Source: Gordoniibacillus chartarius
GTDB taxonomy: Bacteria > Bacillota > Bacilli > Paenibacillales > NBRC-103111
Length of the DNA: 43,083 nt
Reading direction: 5' to 3'
NCBI RefSeq assembly: GCF_042432825.1
Contig: NZ_JBHLWN010000063.1
Location: 1 to 43,083 of the forward strand
Below the pieces are notes generated by a model. That model did no database searches, was not told the origin of the DNA, and worked only from the letters and a program-made list of their open reading frames with translations. Position 1 is the stretch's first letter. Each line of letters begins with the position of its first letter. A program made the translations under genes and the position numbers. Shown one piece after another: positions 15,048 through 22,543 of this stretch.

Positions 15048-16598
15048 ATGGTTATATTATTTCTTTTGCTTTGGATTCTGGCCACCATCCTGGTAACGAC
15101 CAATCCGACAAGTGAAGCGACCCGATGGGGCGGCGCCGTCGCTTTTTTCTCCGGATTTGGAGGTTTGGCCGATGTGATGGACGAGTCGGTCAGTCCGTTC
15201 CTGCGTGAATGGTTGTCGGAGGACCATGCGATGATTGGGATGGCACAAGGTGCGGTGGGCGTTTTTTCCTCCTTGTCGCATTACATTTCGCCTTATGTGC
15301 TGCTCATGTTCAGCTTTCGCTGCACGGGTGTCTGGACGAAAAATCGGGTGGACAGGATAATCTCGGCTATCGTGTTTTTTCTTCCGATCCCGGTCATGTA
15401 TGCGCTGTTTCCGGTTTATCCTCAGCTTCAGGCCGACTTTAGGCTGCTTACGCTTTGGGTTGCTCCATATGTGCTGACCGCCAACTTCCTGATGATTCGC
15501 TCCGCGATCCGGGAAGGGCAAACGCTCCTGAAACGGCAGAAGGGAATGCTCTGCGTGATCGTCAGCCCATTGACGCTGTTCTCGCTGTTAACCAATTATG
15601 TTCTGCGAGTGTTTCACGTCGAAGAAGCGTGGCGGTACAATACCTGGATGATTATTCTCGGCTTTATCGCGTTTCTCTATTTTGCCGCCAGATACGGACT
15701 GCTCGGCGTCAGGCTTCGGTTCGAAAAACAGAGCCTGGAAAGCACGATGCGGGCGGTCAGCATGGGAACGAGCTTTTTGAATCATACGATCAAAAACGAA
15801 ATTACGAAAATCTCGATGTCCACAGATAATTTACTGGTCTCCACGGCGGCTGCCGATCCAAACACGAAGGAGCAAGTCGAGATTATCGCCGGTGCAGCGG
15901 CGCATATGCTGGCGATGGCGGAGCGCATTCAAGAACACGTGCAGGAACTTGTACTGAATGAAGAGACGGTTAGGATGAGCGACCTGATCGAACGGGCGTT
16001 GCTGCTGTGCCGTCCGTTAATGGACGCGAAGCAGATTCATGTGAACTGGAACGCCGCATGTACCGTCTACCTTCGCTGCGATCCGGTGCACCTGACGGAA
16101 ACGCTCGTCAATGTGATCCGCAATGCGGTCGATGCAATGTCGGCGGGAGGAGAACTGACCATCTCGGTTGCATTTGAGAAAAAACAGCTCATTGTGTCGG
16201 TTCAAGATAACGGAACGGGCATCTCCAAAGAACATCTGGCTTTTGTGTTCGAACCGTTTTTTACAACGAAACCGAATCGCAGCAATCACTTCGGTCTCGG
16301 TCTATCTTACGTGTATAACGTTATGCGCAAACACGGCGGTTCGCTTGACATTCACAGTCTGGAAGGAGAAGGAACGACGGTCTATCTTCGTTTTCCGATT
16401 CATGCCATCGTGGATGTTTCGGCGGATGACAGAGAGGAGGAGCACGATGGAAAACATTCGCGTTCTCATGGTCGAAGACGATCCGGACTGGATCAAGACG
16501 ATGACGAATTATCTGCATCATCAGCCAGATATATTGGTAGCCGGATCGGCGACGAACAAGGAAGAGGCAGTTCGTTTGACGCAAACGCTATCATTTGA
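15048..16598 (+). CDS. Membrane sensor histidine kinase (516 aa)
   Basis: The start follows GGGAGGG. Residues 1-220 contain about six membrane helices with no large extracellular domain. The cytoplasmic part has a HisKA-like helix with the phosphoacceptor candidate His246 (NHTIKNE). The ATPase domain follows with N box (NVIRNAVDAM), G1 (DNGTGI, Asp387), F box (FEPFFTTKP) and G2 (FGLGLSYV). The kinase fold ends near residue 462. The last ~50 residues are read from the start of the response-regulator gene in another frame and are rich in Arg, Ser and Asp. Either the stop was lost or the overlap is real. It should phosphorylate the regulator at 16447. Confidence 0.9.
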   Translation: MVILFLLLWILATILVTTNPTSEATRWGGAVAFFSGFGGLADVMDESVSPFLREWLSEDHAMIGMAQGAVGVFSSLSHYISPYVLLMFSFRCTGVWTKNRVDRIISAIVFFLPIPVMYALFPVYPQLQADFRLLTLWVAPYVLTANFLMIRSAIREGQTLLKRQKGMLCVIVSPLTLFSLLTNYVLRVFHVEEAWRYNTWMIILGFIAFLYFAARYGLLGVRLRFEKQSLESTMRAVSMGTSFLNHTIKNEITKISMSTDNLLVSTAAADPNTKEQVEIIAGAAAHMLAMAERIQEHVQELVLNEETVRMSDLIERALLLCRPLMDAKQIHVNWNAACTVYLRCDPVHLTETLVNVIRNAVDAMSAGGELTISVAFEKKQLIVSVQDNGTGISKEHLAFVFEPFFTTKPNRSNHFGLGLSYVYNVMRKHGGSLDIHSLEGEGTTVYLRFPIHAIVDVSADDREEEHDGKHSRSHGRRRSGLDQDDDELSASSARYIGSRIGDEQGRGSSFDANAII

Positions 16599-17064
16599 CG
16601 TGGCGCTCGTGGACATTCATCTGACGGAAAACCGGCAAGAGGGCATCGATGCGGTCAGCGAAATCGTGCACCTGCAGCCGGTCAAGGTGATCATGCTCAC
16701 GGGACAGGAAGACGAAGAGTTAATCATCCGGTCTTTTGCCGCCGGAGCGGTCAATTACTTGTACAAAACCCGTTACCGGGACATTCCGGCCGCGATTCGG
16801 TTTACGTATCAGAATGCGGCGCCGATCGAGGTGTTGCTGAAGGATTACGAACGGTTGAAGCAAGATGAAAAATTGCGTGTGTTGACCACGGCCGAGCGGG
16901 AAATTTTCGATCTGGCCGAGCGAGGGTACACGCTGTCGCAAATCGGCCAAGTATTGCACAAAACTGAGCAGACGATCAAGAACCAAACCGGTTCGCTTTT
17001 GAAAAAGCTGGGTGCGCGCCGTCTGAGGGAAGCGGTAGAGACGATCAGAAAACGAATACGGTAA
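16447..17064 (+). CDS. LuxR/NarL-type response regulator (205 aa)
   Basis: The ATG at 16447 has GAGAGGAGG upstream and lies 152 nt inside the kinase frame. The receiver domain shows the acidic pair (VEDDPDW), the phosphoacceptor Asp56 (VALVDIHL), the Thr switch (IMLTGQ) and the Lys of YLYKTRYRD. The C-terminal HTH runs about 145-200 (LTTAEREIFDLAERGYTLSQ, then TIKNQTGSLLKKLGA). It closes the hydrolase-kinase-regulator operon and is followed by a strong terminator. Confidence 0.93.
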   Translation: MENIRVLMVEDDPDWIKTMTNYLHHQPDILVAGSATNKEEAVRLTQTLSFDVALVDIHLTENRQEGIDAVSEIVHLQPVKVIMLTGQEDEELIIRSFAAGAVNYLYKTRYRDIPAAIRFTYQNAAPIEVLLKDYERLKQDEKLRVLTTAEREIFDLAERGYTLSQIGQVLHKTEQTIKNQTGSLLKKLGARRLREAVETIRKRIR

Positions 17065-17074
17065 GTGGAATGAG

Positions 17075-17100
17075 ATCCGGCGTGGGCCGGATTTTCTTTT
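17075..17100 (+). terminator. Terminator of the hydrolase/two-component operon
   Basis: ATCCGGC (17075-17081) and GCCGGAT (17086-17092) are followed by TTTCTTTTT. Confidence 0.85.
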
Positions 17101-17115
17101 TGGCTAAAGCGGTAG

Positions 17116-17138
17116 AGGTACTAAAAAAATGAGTACCT
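17116..17138. promoter_or_regulatory. AGGTACT/AGTACCT inverted repeat
   Basis: AGGTACT (17116-17122) and AGTACCT (17132-17138) flank an A-rich 9-bp spacer; another GAGTACT lies at 17163. This could be an operator or hairpin before the first ArpU-like gene. A 47-codon frame with CGIC (17175-17318) in the same leader has no ribosome site and is not called. Confidence 0.35.
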
Positions 17139-17388
17139 TGGACATTATTTCCCCAAGAAAGTGAGTACTGCCGGATGAAGTGCGGAATTTGTAAAATGAA
17201 GGTAGAAGATGACGTAATATTCAGACTAATTCGGATAAGTGACATTCTGCGATGTTCTTGGCTTTATTATCGATCGGAAACGTCAGAGAATGACAAGGGA
17301 TGGAGGTGGAAGTTCTAAAGAATCAATACTGTCTTTGTCTTTTGATGAAGGAATCTCTAACAGAACTAATCATGGGAGGTAAATAGGG

Positions 17389-17874
17389 ATGAGATATCGC
17401 TATGAAGCAATTGAAGAGTGGCTGGAAGCGTTGCCGATGTGGAAAGAGCACGTGGAGCTATTGCAAACGCAGTTGTCGCATTTGCCGGGTTTGACCCAAC
17501 GGCTGGAGCTTGTAAACGTTCACGGAGAACGACAAAAAGTCGATCATGTGCTGAATGAGGTTATCCGGCGGATCCGCATTCAGGAAGAAGAACTGCCATT
17601 CTGGGAAATGCGCGTCCATTTGCTCGAACAGGCCGTAGCCCGCTTGCAGGAATTGGACCGGCAATTCGTAGAGCTGCGGTACATAAAAAGACTGGACAGC
17701 AGGAGAATGATGGAACGTTTCCATTTGTCGCACAGTGTCTTTTATCGCAAGCGGCAAGAAATATTGCGGCAATTGTACTTGGCAGTCGGAGGAGATCAAT
17801 CGATTTTATGGGTGGAACATCAGGAAAGCGGAATAGGGAGTTGTGCGATATTTTCTTGTGCGAAGTTGTCTTGA
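17389..17874 (+). CDS. ArpU/sigma-like DNA-binding protein A (161 aa)
   Basis: The start ATG follows GGGAGGT. The protein is helical. The first 100 residues form a possible coiled coil (HVLNEVIRRIRIQEEELPFW). The C-terminal part looks like a sigma-70 region 4/ArpU helix-turn-helix: FVELRYIKRLDSRRMMERF, then SHSVFYRKRQEILRQLY. ArpU/RinA-type proteins are late-gene or transfer-gene activators in phages and mobile elements. It is a clear paralogue of the protein at 19314, sharing QRLELVN(V/I)HG and LNEVIRR. It probably regulates the neighbouring secretion cluster; this is inference. Confidence 0.75.
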   Translation: MRYRYEAIEEWLEALPMWKEHVELLQTQLSHLPGLTQRLELVNVHGERQKVDHVLNEVIRRIRIQEEELPFWEMRVHLLEQAVARLQELDRQFVELRYIKRLDSRRMMERFHLSHSVFYRKRQEILRQLYLAVGGDQSILWVEHQESGIGSCAIFSCAKLS

Positions 17875-17891
17875 TTTTGAGGTTATGGGAT

Positions 17892-17928
17892 GAACCCGCC
17901 GGTATTCTCATTTACTGGCGGGTTCTTC
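17892..17928 (+). terminator. Terminator after ArpU-like gene A
   Basis: GAACCCGCC (17892-17900) and GGCGGGTTC (17917-17925) pair, followed by TTCTC; the T-run is weak. Confidence 0.65.
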
Positions 17929-18048
17929 TCATTGTCGGTTATTCAAACAGATTCGTCGAGATTTCGTCAATTGAAGTAGTTGTTTCTTTAAGACAGTCTT
18001 CTCTCTTTTCAAATGGCTCTTTTCGTAAATATTGTTGTTATTGAATAA

Positions 18049-18156
18049 TTATAAGAACGAGATTACTGTCGCTAAGACCAAACTTATAGCAAGGGATAGA
18101 CATAGACCAATAACAAAGCCTCTAAAATGGAAAAAGTAACTTTTGTATTCGGACAT
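18049..18156 (-). CDS. Very small membrane protein (35 aa)
   Basis: The frame opens with ATG behind an AAGGA/GAAGGA site. It encodes MSEYKSYFFHFRGFVIGLCL and a further hydrophobic stretch, so one membrane helix. It sits 70 nt after a similar-sized gene on the same strand. No family was recognised. Confidence 0.45.
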   Translation of the reverse strand: MSEYKSYFFHFRGFVIGLCLSLAISLVLATVISFL

Positions 18157-18226
18157 TCCTTCTGTTCCTTTGATGATAAGAAGTTAAATTTGGTTTGCAT
18201 TAGTTCTGATTTAGTCTTTAATGCAA

Positions 18227-18334
18227 CTATTTTTTGAATGTTCGCAGGATAGGATTGCAGAGTCGAGGGTTGTAATACAAAGTTCCCAAGATGATCGTAG
18301 AAAGCACAATAGATATTGTTACTCCATATAACAT
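18227..18334 (-). CDS. Very small membrane protein (35 aa)
   Basis: The ATG follows AGGGAG by 6 nt. The product begins MLYGVTISIVLSTIILGTLY and ends in a short basic tail. It is one membrane helix. With the next gene it forms a tandem of two 35-residue proteins in an otherwise gene-poor, AT-rich region. Confidence 0.45.
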   Translation of the reverse strand: MLYGVTISIVLSTIILGTLYYNPRLCNPILRTFKK

Positions 18335-18679
18335 GATCGACTCCCTAAGTGCATTTTAATCCCTTCCTCTTTAAGCACTCTTTATTGCAGTCACGGTTGT
18401 ATGATTCGCTTTCCTATCATGAATTAATTCATCGTCTCTCAGAAATCAGTTATTATCCTCGAGCCTAAACTCCATATCGCTTTCTCCCCCAAAACTGCGG
18501 ATCTTATCTTCCATTATAAAATAGCAGTATTGTGAACGCCATCCTTACTATAGTCGAAACGTTCATCGAATTACTTGCTTCAAAAAGTCGAAACAAATCG
18601 CAAACGAATACCTCACAACAATCGCAGCACAGTGAAACAAAGAAGATACAACCATGGAACCATAGCGGGATGATTTCGT
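18335..18679. other. AT-rich intergenic region
   Basis: No supported gene. A minus-strand frame 18504-18770 is rich in Cys, Ser and Pro without a ribosome site. The stretch lies between the minus-strand microproteins and the repeated promoter/hairpin modules. Confidence 0.4.
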
Positions 18680-18736
18680 GGTACGATGGTATTGTAGGTG
18701 AATAAGGACAGGCTTTTCGAGTGCTTTCTTTTTTGT
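18680..18736 (+). repeat. Promoter/hairpin module, copy 1 (degenerate)
   Basis: GGTACGATGGTATTGT is followed 17 nt after the T of TATTGT by GACAGGC, a weak hairpin and TTTTTT. It matches copies 2 and 3 in the -10-like and hairpin-start parts only. Confidence 0.5.
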
Positions 18737-18843
18737 AATAATCAGGAAAGGAGCGGATGGTTGGGTTCAAGGTGGTTCGGCTTTAGCGGATCCTGTCGGT
18801 GGATTCGCTAATTTGCCGTTTTGTCATGAATGTGTCAAAAAGT

Positions 18844-18955
18844 GGCACAATGGCGTCAGCAATCGGGAGACGACAGCGTCACCAAATCCGTGATACATTG
18901 CTATTGTGCATATATGCGGACAGGCGGTCCAACGGTGGAATCGCCTGTCTTTTTG
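18844..18955 (+). repeat. Promoter/hairpin module, copy 2
   Basis: GGCACAA and GTCAGCAAT open the module. A -10-like TATTGT is at 18902. The hairpin runs GACAGGCG (18919) to CGCCTGTC (18942) with an inner TCCA/TGGA stem, followed by TTTTT. GGCACAA lies exactly 75 nt before GACAGGC, as in copy 3. Confidence 0.7.
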
Positions 18956-19037
18956 TTTGACCGAATGCCGTTAACGGCAGGTTGGAGCGGAATCTGGCTG
19001 TTTCGCCAGGACGGTTTTACTCTGCCGCCGGGCAAAG

Positions 19038-19082
19038 GAGCGCAGCTTTCTCTTAAAAGGAGAAAGTCAGGCGCTCTTTTTT
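19038..19082 (+). terminator. Terminator between module 2 and the small gene at 19135
   Basis: GAGCGC (19038-19043) and GCGCTC (19071-19076) enclose a CTTTCTC/GAGAAAG stem; a T-run follows. Confidence 0.8.
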
Positions 19083-19134
19083 GTCTCCTGTATAAGGAAC
19101 GTATCTATGAAAATGATAGAAAGGAGAATCAGCC

Positions 19135-19320
19135 ATGAGGGAATCGAATGTCGCTCTGGCAGAGAAGCAAGCTAAACTGTCCGAACGTGGCTGTATGCCT
19201 AGCATGAAAAGCGATACCCCGAAGATGACGTACTCGTTATGCTTTTACGAGAAGTTGATGCGTCAGGATTGGTACGGCCGGGTTAGAGGACGAATTCGAC
19301 AAAGGGGGTGGCGATGGTGA
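19135..19320 (+). CDS. Small hypothetical protein (61 aa)
   Basis: The ATG follows AAAGGAG by a good distance. The product is polar and basic at the end (RVRGRIRQRGWRW), with no recognised domain. Its end overlaps the start of the second ArpU-like gene by 7 nt, which suggests translational coupling. Confidence 0.5.
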   Translation: MRESNVALAEKQAKLSERGCMPSMKSDTPKMTYSLCFYEKLMRQDWYGRVRGRIRQRGWRW

Positions 19321-19781
19321 AAGAGCGCATTTCATACGGAAAGGTGGAAGGCTGGCTGACGGACTTGCCGGAATGGCGGTCTCGGCTGGAGACGCTTCAA
19401 GCGCAAATGGATCACATTCCCGGACTTGCGCAACGACTCGAACTGGTAAACATTCATGGCAAAGGACAAAAAAACGAAGCGATTTTAAATGAAGTGATCC
19501 GGCGGCTTCAGGTGAAGGAAATCGAGATTCCGTTGCTTCAAGCCAAAATACAGGTGCTGGAGACGGCAATTCGCGGGCTGCACGCGGATGAGCAGCAGCT
19601 GGTGGAATATAAATACCGGATGAATTTGCCGACATTGACGGCTGCGGAAAAGCTGAACATTACGCTGCGCAGCTTTTACCGGTTGCGGCGTCGAACGCTG
19701 GAGCACTTGTACCGCATTGCGGGAGGTAAAGATTCCATCCTTGGCCTGAAGGACGATTTGCTTGATTCGGAGGCTACCTGA
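19314..19781 (+). CDS. ArpU/sigma-like DNA-binding protein B (155 aa)
   Basis: ATG 19314 lies 6 nt after AAAGGGGG; the GTG at 19308 overlaps that site. The layout matches protein A: WLTDLPEWRSRLETLQ, then IPGLAQRLELVNIHGKGQKN, a helical middle and a C-terminal HTH (LTAAEKLNITLRSFYRLRRR). This is the sigma region 4-like fold seen in ArpU/RinA regulators. Modules 2 and 3, with promoter-like and terminator elements, lie on either side. It is a candidate activator for the secretion operon immediately downstream. Confidence 0.75.
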   Translation: MVKERISYGKVEGWLTDLPEWRSRLETLQAQMDHIPGLAQRLELVNIHGKGQKNEAILNEVIRRLQVKEIEIPLLQAKIQVLETAIRGLHADEQQLVEYKYRMNLPTLTAAEKLNITLRSFYRLRRRTLEHLYRIAGGKDSILGLKDDLLDSEAT

Positions 19782-19827
19782 ACATGCGGATTGTTGTCAC
19801 GTTGCTGTCTCAATTTCGTCATGCCCC

Positions 19828-19942
19828 GGCACAACAAAGTCAGCAATTGGGGGAGGATGATGTCGCAAAAAAATGGTATGCTTGTATTGTGAAAGAATGT
19901 GAGACAGGCCGACCGGCATTACCGGAACCGCCTGTCTTTTTT
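19828..19942 (+). repeat. Promoter/hairpin module, copy 3 (before the secretion operon)
   Basis: GGCACAA (19828), GTCAGCAAT (19839) and TATTGT (19885) occur in the same order and spacing as in copy 2. GACAGGC (19903) and GCCTGTC (19930) form the hairpin, with an inner CCGG/CCGG pairing and six T residues. It is the last such signal before the coupling-protein gene, so it may act as a promoter plus attenuator. Confidence 0.7.
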
Positions 19943-20047
19943 ATTTCTAAAGGGTTCGTGGAAGACAAGTTTCCGGAGCCTTTTCGAAGGGGTGATGTAC
20001 TTTACGGACAACAAACAACCGTATAGCAAGGAAGGGAGGGAGCCGCG

Positions 20048-22342
20048 ATGCTCTCTTTTTTGTTTCCGCCATGGTGCGAGCCGGGGCGCGGCAAGCATAA
20101 GGAAACGCTCTGGTTCGAAGTGATGCCCTCCCTGGATGCCGCGCAGATGGACTTCGCCAAAACGGCGCGTTTTGCTAGACATATCAGCCAGCTCGGCCAT
20201 TCCCGCTTCCAGCGTCTTCGATATGGACAGTTAACCTTTCGTTTCCTGATCCGGTGCGCAGGACCCGCCGGACGCGTACGATTGTATTTCTCTGTCCCCG
20301 ACATTCGCTGGATGGGGTTTCGCACGGGCTTTCATACTCAGGTGCACGGGATCTATTTGCTCCCGGTGGAAGCGCCTGTGTTTGCGGCTGGTTCGGGCAA
20401 CAACGTGATCGTGGCCGAAGGCCGTCCGGCGTACAGGGGCGCGCTGTCGGTCGCTGCCTTTCATCCGGCGGGCAAAGACCCGGTGGGCGAGATGATCGCA
20501 GCGATGGGCGCGGGAGAGCTCAAGGCGGGCGAGGAGGTTTGGCTTGCGCTGTCGTTTGCGCCGGCGGGGAAACGTATTCTGCAACGCCGCATCCGCAAAG
20601 CGGAAAACTGGCTGCGTTCCCCATCAAGCGAGCCGGTCTCGCTTCAGGCGATCTGGCGGGAGATGCAAACGAATCAGAAGGAAAAACGAGGCCCACGGGA
20701 GCTTACCGTCCACCAACAAAACGTCATGCGCTCGCTTCAAGCTAAGAAAGACGAGGACGAAATCGGGCTGTGGACAGGTTTTCGCGTCCTCATTCGTTCG
20801 CATGCGGCCAAAGCGAGACTGCAGACGATGAACGACATGCTGCAAACGATGAAAAGCGGCAACGGCATTGTGCTGCGTCCCGTTCGGGGAAAGCGGGCAG
20901 CGCCTATTCCGGGCTGGCCTTCAAAGAAGCTGCTGCTCACCTCGGAGGAGCTCGGCTACTGGCTGCGCATTCCCGCTTTCGGCGATCCGGCCGCCGCGCA
21001 TATGGAAAAAATGCATGCGAAGATCGTGCCTGCTCCGGTGGGACTCTCGGAAGGGCTGTACATCGGCAAAAGCAATGTGCCGGGTACGGACCGGGAGATC
21101 CGCATGCCGGTGAACCAGATGCTCAAGCACGCATTTCTCGCCGGAACGACCGGCTCGGGGAAAACGTCGACGCTGCTTTCCATCATGACCCGAATGGTCG
21201 ATGACTTGGAACGTTCGCCGGAGAAAGCGCCGGGCTTTACGTTTCTCGATCCGCACGGCGGGGCGATCGAAACGCTGCTGAGCTATATCCCGAAAAGCTT
21301 GTACCCGAAGCTGCATATCATCCCGCTCGGGCCAACCGACCGGCCGCGCGGCTTCAACTTGTTTCAGTCTGCGCATGCCGATGTGCGGGAAAGCCTCACA
21401 GGGGAATTTGTCACGACGCTGCAGCAGTTGTTTCCCGGGTCGCGGCCGCGGGCGGAGCATTATCTCCGCAACGCTGTGCTCAGCTTGCTCTTCGTGCCGC
21501 CGCAAACGGTGCTCGGCGTCATCGATATTTTCTTCAATGAGCCGTTCCGCAAAAAAATATTGCCGCATCTGGATTTGCATTTGAGTCATTTTTGGACGAA
21601 CGAGTTCGCGGAGATCAAAAACTTCGGCGAGCACCTCGGACCGATTATGAACAAGCTTGGCGCTTTGACCACGTACCCAATGTCGCGGCGCATGCTCGGC
21701 CAGCTTCACAGCAGCGTCAACACGAGGCAGGTCATGGATGACGGCCACATCGTGCTGATCGACGGCTCTGGCTGCGTACCGGATTTGCTGAAGATATTGG
21801 CCAGCCTGTTTTTCATCGACTACCATTTCACCTGCCGCAAGCGGCCTCAGCATCAATCGAAGGCGCATTTCTTCTTTGCCGATGAGATTCATCTGTTTGC
21901 GACGGACATTTTGACGAAAATACTGGCCGAGGACCGCAAGTTCGGCTTGTCGCTGTTTCTGGCCACGCAGTATTTGTCGCAATTGTCCGACCGCATATTG
22001 GAGGCGATTCTCGGCAACGTCGGCACGCTGATGCTGCTTCAGCTTGGCGGTCCGGATGCGGACAAGCTGTCGCGGTGGCTGAAGCCGCTTGTGACGAACG
22101 CCGATCTGATGAATCTCGCCGAGCTTCATGCCATCGTACGCACGAAAGGCCATGAAGGCCGGCTCGAGCTGTTCACGATCAAAAACGATATCGTCCCCAT
22201 CCGGCACGAAGCCTGGATCAAGGAGGCGCGGGCCTGGTCCGACACACATGACGGGCGTGCAGTGGATGAGGTGGAGCGGGAATTGCTTGGAAGCGCGATG
22301 CCGGGTCAAACTGCAACCGGCGATCATCATTTTCACCCATGA
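20048..22342 (+). CDS. VirD4/TraG-like coupling ATPase (764 aa)
   Basis: ATG 20048 follows GGAAGGGAGGGAG. The N-terminal 340 residues form a domain with little recognisable motif. The ATPase has Walker A GTTGSGKT (366-373) and a Walker B ending in HFFFADEIH (Asp612-Glu613), followed by the sensor FLATQYLSQL. This is a HerA/FtsK-type motor of the type IV coupling protein group used by Gram-positive conjugative elements. It would dock substrate DNA-protein complexes on the channel. It lacks obvious N-terminal membrane helices, which is atypical for VirD4 but known among related ATPases. It leads the transfer operon. Confidence 0.85.
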   Translation: MLSFLFPPWCEPGRGKHKETLWFEVMPSLDAAQMDFAKTARFARHISQLGHSRFQRLRYGQLTFRFLIRCAGPAGRVRLYFSVPDIRWMGFRTGFHTQVHGIYLLPVEAPVFAAGSGNNVIVAEGRPAYRGALSVAAFHPAGKDPVGEMIAAMGAGELKAGEEVWLALSFAPAGKRILQRRIRKAENWLRSPSSEPVSLQAIWREMQTNQKEKRGPRELTVHQQNVMRSLQAKKDEDEIGLWTGFRVLIRSHAAKARLQTMNDMLQTMKSGNGIVLRPVRGKRAAPIPGWPSKKLLLTSEELGYWLRIPAFGDPAAAHMEKMHAKIVPAPVGLSEGLYIGKSNVPGTDREIRMPVNQMLKHAFLAGTTGSGKTSTLLSIMTRMVDDLERSPEKAPGFTFLDPHGGAIETLLSYIPKSLYPKLHIIPLGPTDRPRGFNLFQSAHADVRESLTGEFVTTLQQLFPGSRPRAEHYLRNAVLSLLFVPPQTVLGVIDIFFNEPFRKKILPHLDLHLSHFWTNEFAEIKNFGEHLGPIMNKLGALTTYPMSRRMLGQLHSSVNTRQVMDDGHIVLIDGSGCVPDLLKILASLFFIDYHFTCRKRPQHQSKAHFFFADEIHLFATDILTKILAEDRKFGLSLFLATQYLSQLSDRILEAILGNVGTLMLLQLGGPDADKLSRWLKPLVTNADLMNLAELHAIVRTKGHEGRLELFTIKNDIVPIRHEAWIKEARAWSDTHDGRAVDEVERELLGSAMPGQTATGDHHFHP

Positions 22343-22360
22343 TTTTCCCCTTTACGAGCA

Positions 22361-22430
22361 AGAAAGACAGAGAGAACGACTGAGAGAAAGACAGAGAGAA
22401 CATCTGAGAGAAAGACTGAGAGAAAGCCGG
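22361..22430 (+). repeat. 24-bp tandem repeat (AGAAAGACAGAGAG core)
   Basis: Two 24-bp units (22361-22384, 22385-22408) differ at three positions. They are followed by a 12-bp half unit and a partial one. The array is purine-only apart from a few C/T and lies between the coupling ATPase and the replication-relaxation gene. Confidence 0.8.
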
Positions 22431-22543
22431 AACCTTGCGAATCGCCAAAAAACCGTATGGTGTCGCGGTAAACCGGGACCCGGCCTGGCCCGACTAATCA
22501 CCCACATGCGGCCCACGCGAACAAGGAGGTGGAAAACAAACCG

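Noticed and set aside
18504..18770. Minus-strand frame of 88 codons
   Set aside because: No ribosome site and odd composition; overlaps module 1.
18830..19138. Plus-strand frame of 102 codons
   Set aside because: It runs through promoter/hairpin module 2 and a second terminator and lacks a ribosome site; the repeated nucleotide signals explain it better.
19784..20026. Plus-strand frame of 80 codons
   Set aside because: It covers module 3 with its terminator and T-run; no good start site.
22350..22430. CRISPR array
   Set aside because: Repeat units are contiguous and short, with no spacers and no cas genes in the window.
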